From assembly GCF_000421185.1 (NCBI RefSeq), contig NZ_ATWJ01000009.1:188868-252867 (forward strand): DNA of 64,000 nt, given 5' to 3'. The DNA is from Ornithinimicrobium pekingense DSM 21552 (GTDB lineage: Bacteria > Actinomycetota > Actinomycetes > Actinomycetales > Dermatophilaceae). Shown in pieces: positions 63,271 to 64,000 of this stretch. Made by a program: the position numbers and the translations under genes. Every line of letters starts with the position of its first letter. The first letter of the stretch is position 1. The notes beneath the pieces were generated by a model that had not been told where the DNA came from, did not search any database, and saw nothing but the letters and a program-made list of their open reading frames with translations.

Positions 63271-63822
63271 ATGATCGAGCAGCTGATGAACGCCATCCCG
63301 ACCCGGCAGCTCGCCGAGGCCGTGGGTGAGGACGAGGCGACGACCCGCCAGGCGGTGCAGGCCGCGCTGCCGGCCCTTCTCGGAGGGCTGAGCGCCAACG
63401 CCCAGCAGGGCGACGGCGCGCGGTCGCTGCTCGACGCGCTGGGCCAGCACCAGGACGGCCTGGCCGACGACGTCCGGCTGGACTCGATCGACACCCGCGA
63501 CGGCGAGAAGATCGTCGGCCACGTCTTCGGCGGCAACACCGACGCCGTCGTCACCCAGCTGGGCGGGCTGGGCGGCGGCCAGTCCTCGGCCCTGGTCCGC
63601 AAGCTGCTGCCGATCCTGGCCCCGATCGTGCTGTCCTGGCTGGCCAAGCAGGTAGGTGGTGCGACCGGCGGGCAGGCCTCCGCCGGCCGCGCCGAACCGA
63701 CCTCGGTCCTGCAGGACATCCTCGGCTCCGCCCTCGGGTCGGCGACTGGGCGCCAGCCCCAGTCCGGGGGCGGGGGCATCCTCGGCGACGTGCTGGGCGG
63801 CATCCTGGGTGGCCGGCGCTGA
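63271..63822 (+). CDS. DUF937 (YidB-like) protein
   Basis: A 183-aa protein of the DUF937 family. The N-terminal helices (QLAEAVGEDEATTRQAVQAALPALLGGL) and the hallmark HVFGGNTDAVVTQLG are clear; the C-terminus is Gly-rich (GGGGILGDVLGGILGG). Function unknown. ATG 63271 follows GAAGGGA. It precedes the CobU-like gene by 122 bp. Confidence 0.88.
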   Translation: MIEQLMNAIPTRQLAEAVGEDEATTRQAVQAALPALLGGLSANAQQGDGARSLLDALGQHQDGLADDVRLDSIDTRDGEKIVGHVFGGNTDAVVTQLGGLGGGQSSALVRKLLPILAPIVLSWLAKQVGGATGGQASAGRAEPTSVLQDILGSALGSATGRQPQSGGGGILGDVLGGILGGRR

Positions 63823-63944
63823 CGCTGCCCGGTTCGGCAGGGGTGTGTTCCCCGACGGGGACCGCCTCTGACCGGTCGCTATGCTGACGCCCAGGCGCGC
63901 ACCGGCTCCGCGCGTCGGCCCCGGCAGGACGTAGGAGACCTTCC

Positions 63945-64000
63945 ATGACCGCGACCCTCGTGCTCGGTGGCCCCTGCAGCGGGAAGTCGCGCCACGCGGC
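63945..64000 (+). CDS. CobU-like kinase/guanylyltransferase, N-terminal fragment
   Basis: Only the first 18 codons are in the window. MTATLVLGGPCSGKSRHA contains a Walker A loop in the form GGxxSGKSRHA, the start of CobU-type adenosylcobinamide kinase/guanylyltransferases. A ribosome binding site (TAGGAGA) precedes the ATG at 63945. No cobalamin riboswitch is visible in the 122 bp upstream. The assignment is tentative because the rest is cut off. Confidence 0.55.
   Translation, partial: MTATLVLGGPCSGKSRHA

Noticed and set aside
63823-63944. Cobalamin riboswitch before the CobU-like gene
   Set aside because: No B12-box-like conserved bases or multi-stem layout could be seen in the 122 bp.

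Overview
The window is about 64 kb of very GC-rich chromosomal DNA from a high-GC Gram-positive bacterium (Actinomycetota). The evidence is an aa3/bc1 supercomplex with a diheme cytochrome c (qcrC) and ctaF, a PASTA Ser/Thr kinase beside an Rv2175c-type DNA-binding protein, class II DAHP synthase, DUF3040/DUF3043/DUF7455 families, a class F sortase, a CGAAC-N4-GTTCG LexA box, and frequent GTG and apparently leaderless starts. The family mix suggests the Micrococcales (perhaps Intrasporangiaceae or Ornithinimicrobiaceae); this is inference, because no rRNA is present. I saw no tRNA, rRNA, CRISPR array, insertion sequence or prophage.

Layout. 1-1361: end of a catechol ortho-cleavage operon (catB-catA-catC). 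1394-3129: a MetP/MetS-type sodium symporter with its small subunit. 3188-8681 (minus): an FAD oxidoreductase, glutamate dehydrogenase and a DEAD-box helicase with a long RDDRGGYQ repeat. 8976-12267: a carbohydrate-type ABC importer (binding lipoprotein and two permeases, no ATPase). 12283-15424: topoisomerase IV subunit B and two small conserved genes. 15525-17119: a CHRD-like surface protein and class F sortase. 17173-19009 (minus): DUF3040, ECF sigma factor and anti-sigma factor in overlapping order. 19072-25407 (minus): an error-prone polymerase operon (DUF6504, SAV_6107-type HEPN, dnaE2, dinB) behind a perfect LexA palindrome that sits at the promoter.

25685-57644 follows the Mycobacterium tuberculosis Rv2173-Rv2205c gene order with insertions and losses: polyprenyl synthase, Rv2175c, kinase, aroG, acyltransferase, acyl-CoA synthetase, DEDD/GIY-YIG nuclease, trpD, ctaE-qcrCAB, ctaF-ctaD-ctaC, erpA and a glycerate-kinase-family gene. 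Inserted genes include map with a VanZ-glycosidase fusion, a LysM transglycosylase, a molybdopterin oxidoreductase, threonine aldolase, tandem ROK kinases and aat. 57647-64000: trpS, an orphan Tat-exported Cys-rich protein, a glutathionyl-hydroquinone-reductase-like enzyme, an M20 dipeptidase, small membrane or unknown proteins, and the first codons of a CobU-like gene.

How it fits together. The respiratory genes form the core of an aerobic electron transport chain from menaquinol to oxygen. The kinase, LysM transglycosylase, acyltransferase and polyprenyl synthase point to envelope growth control. The polymerase operon is the clearest candidate for an under-described system: an SOS-inducible mutagenesis cassette with two poorly characterised accessory proteins, a DnaE2 with a degenerate PHP metal site, and DinB in the place usually held by ImuB.
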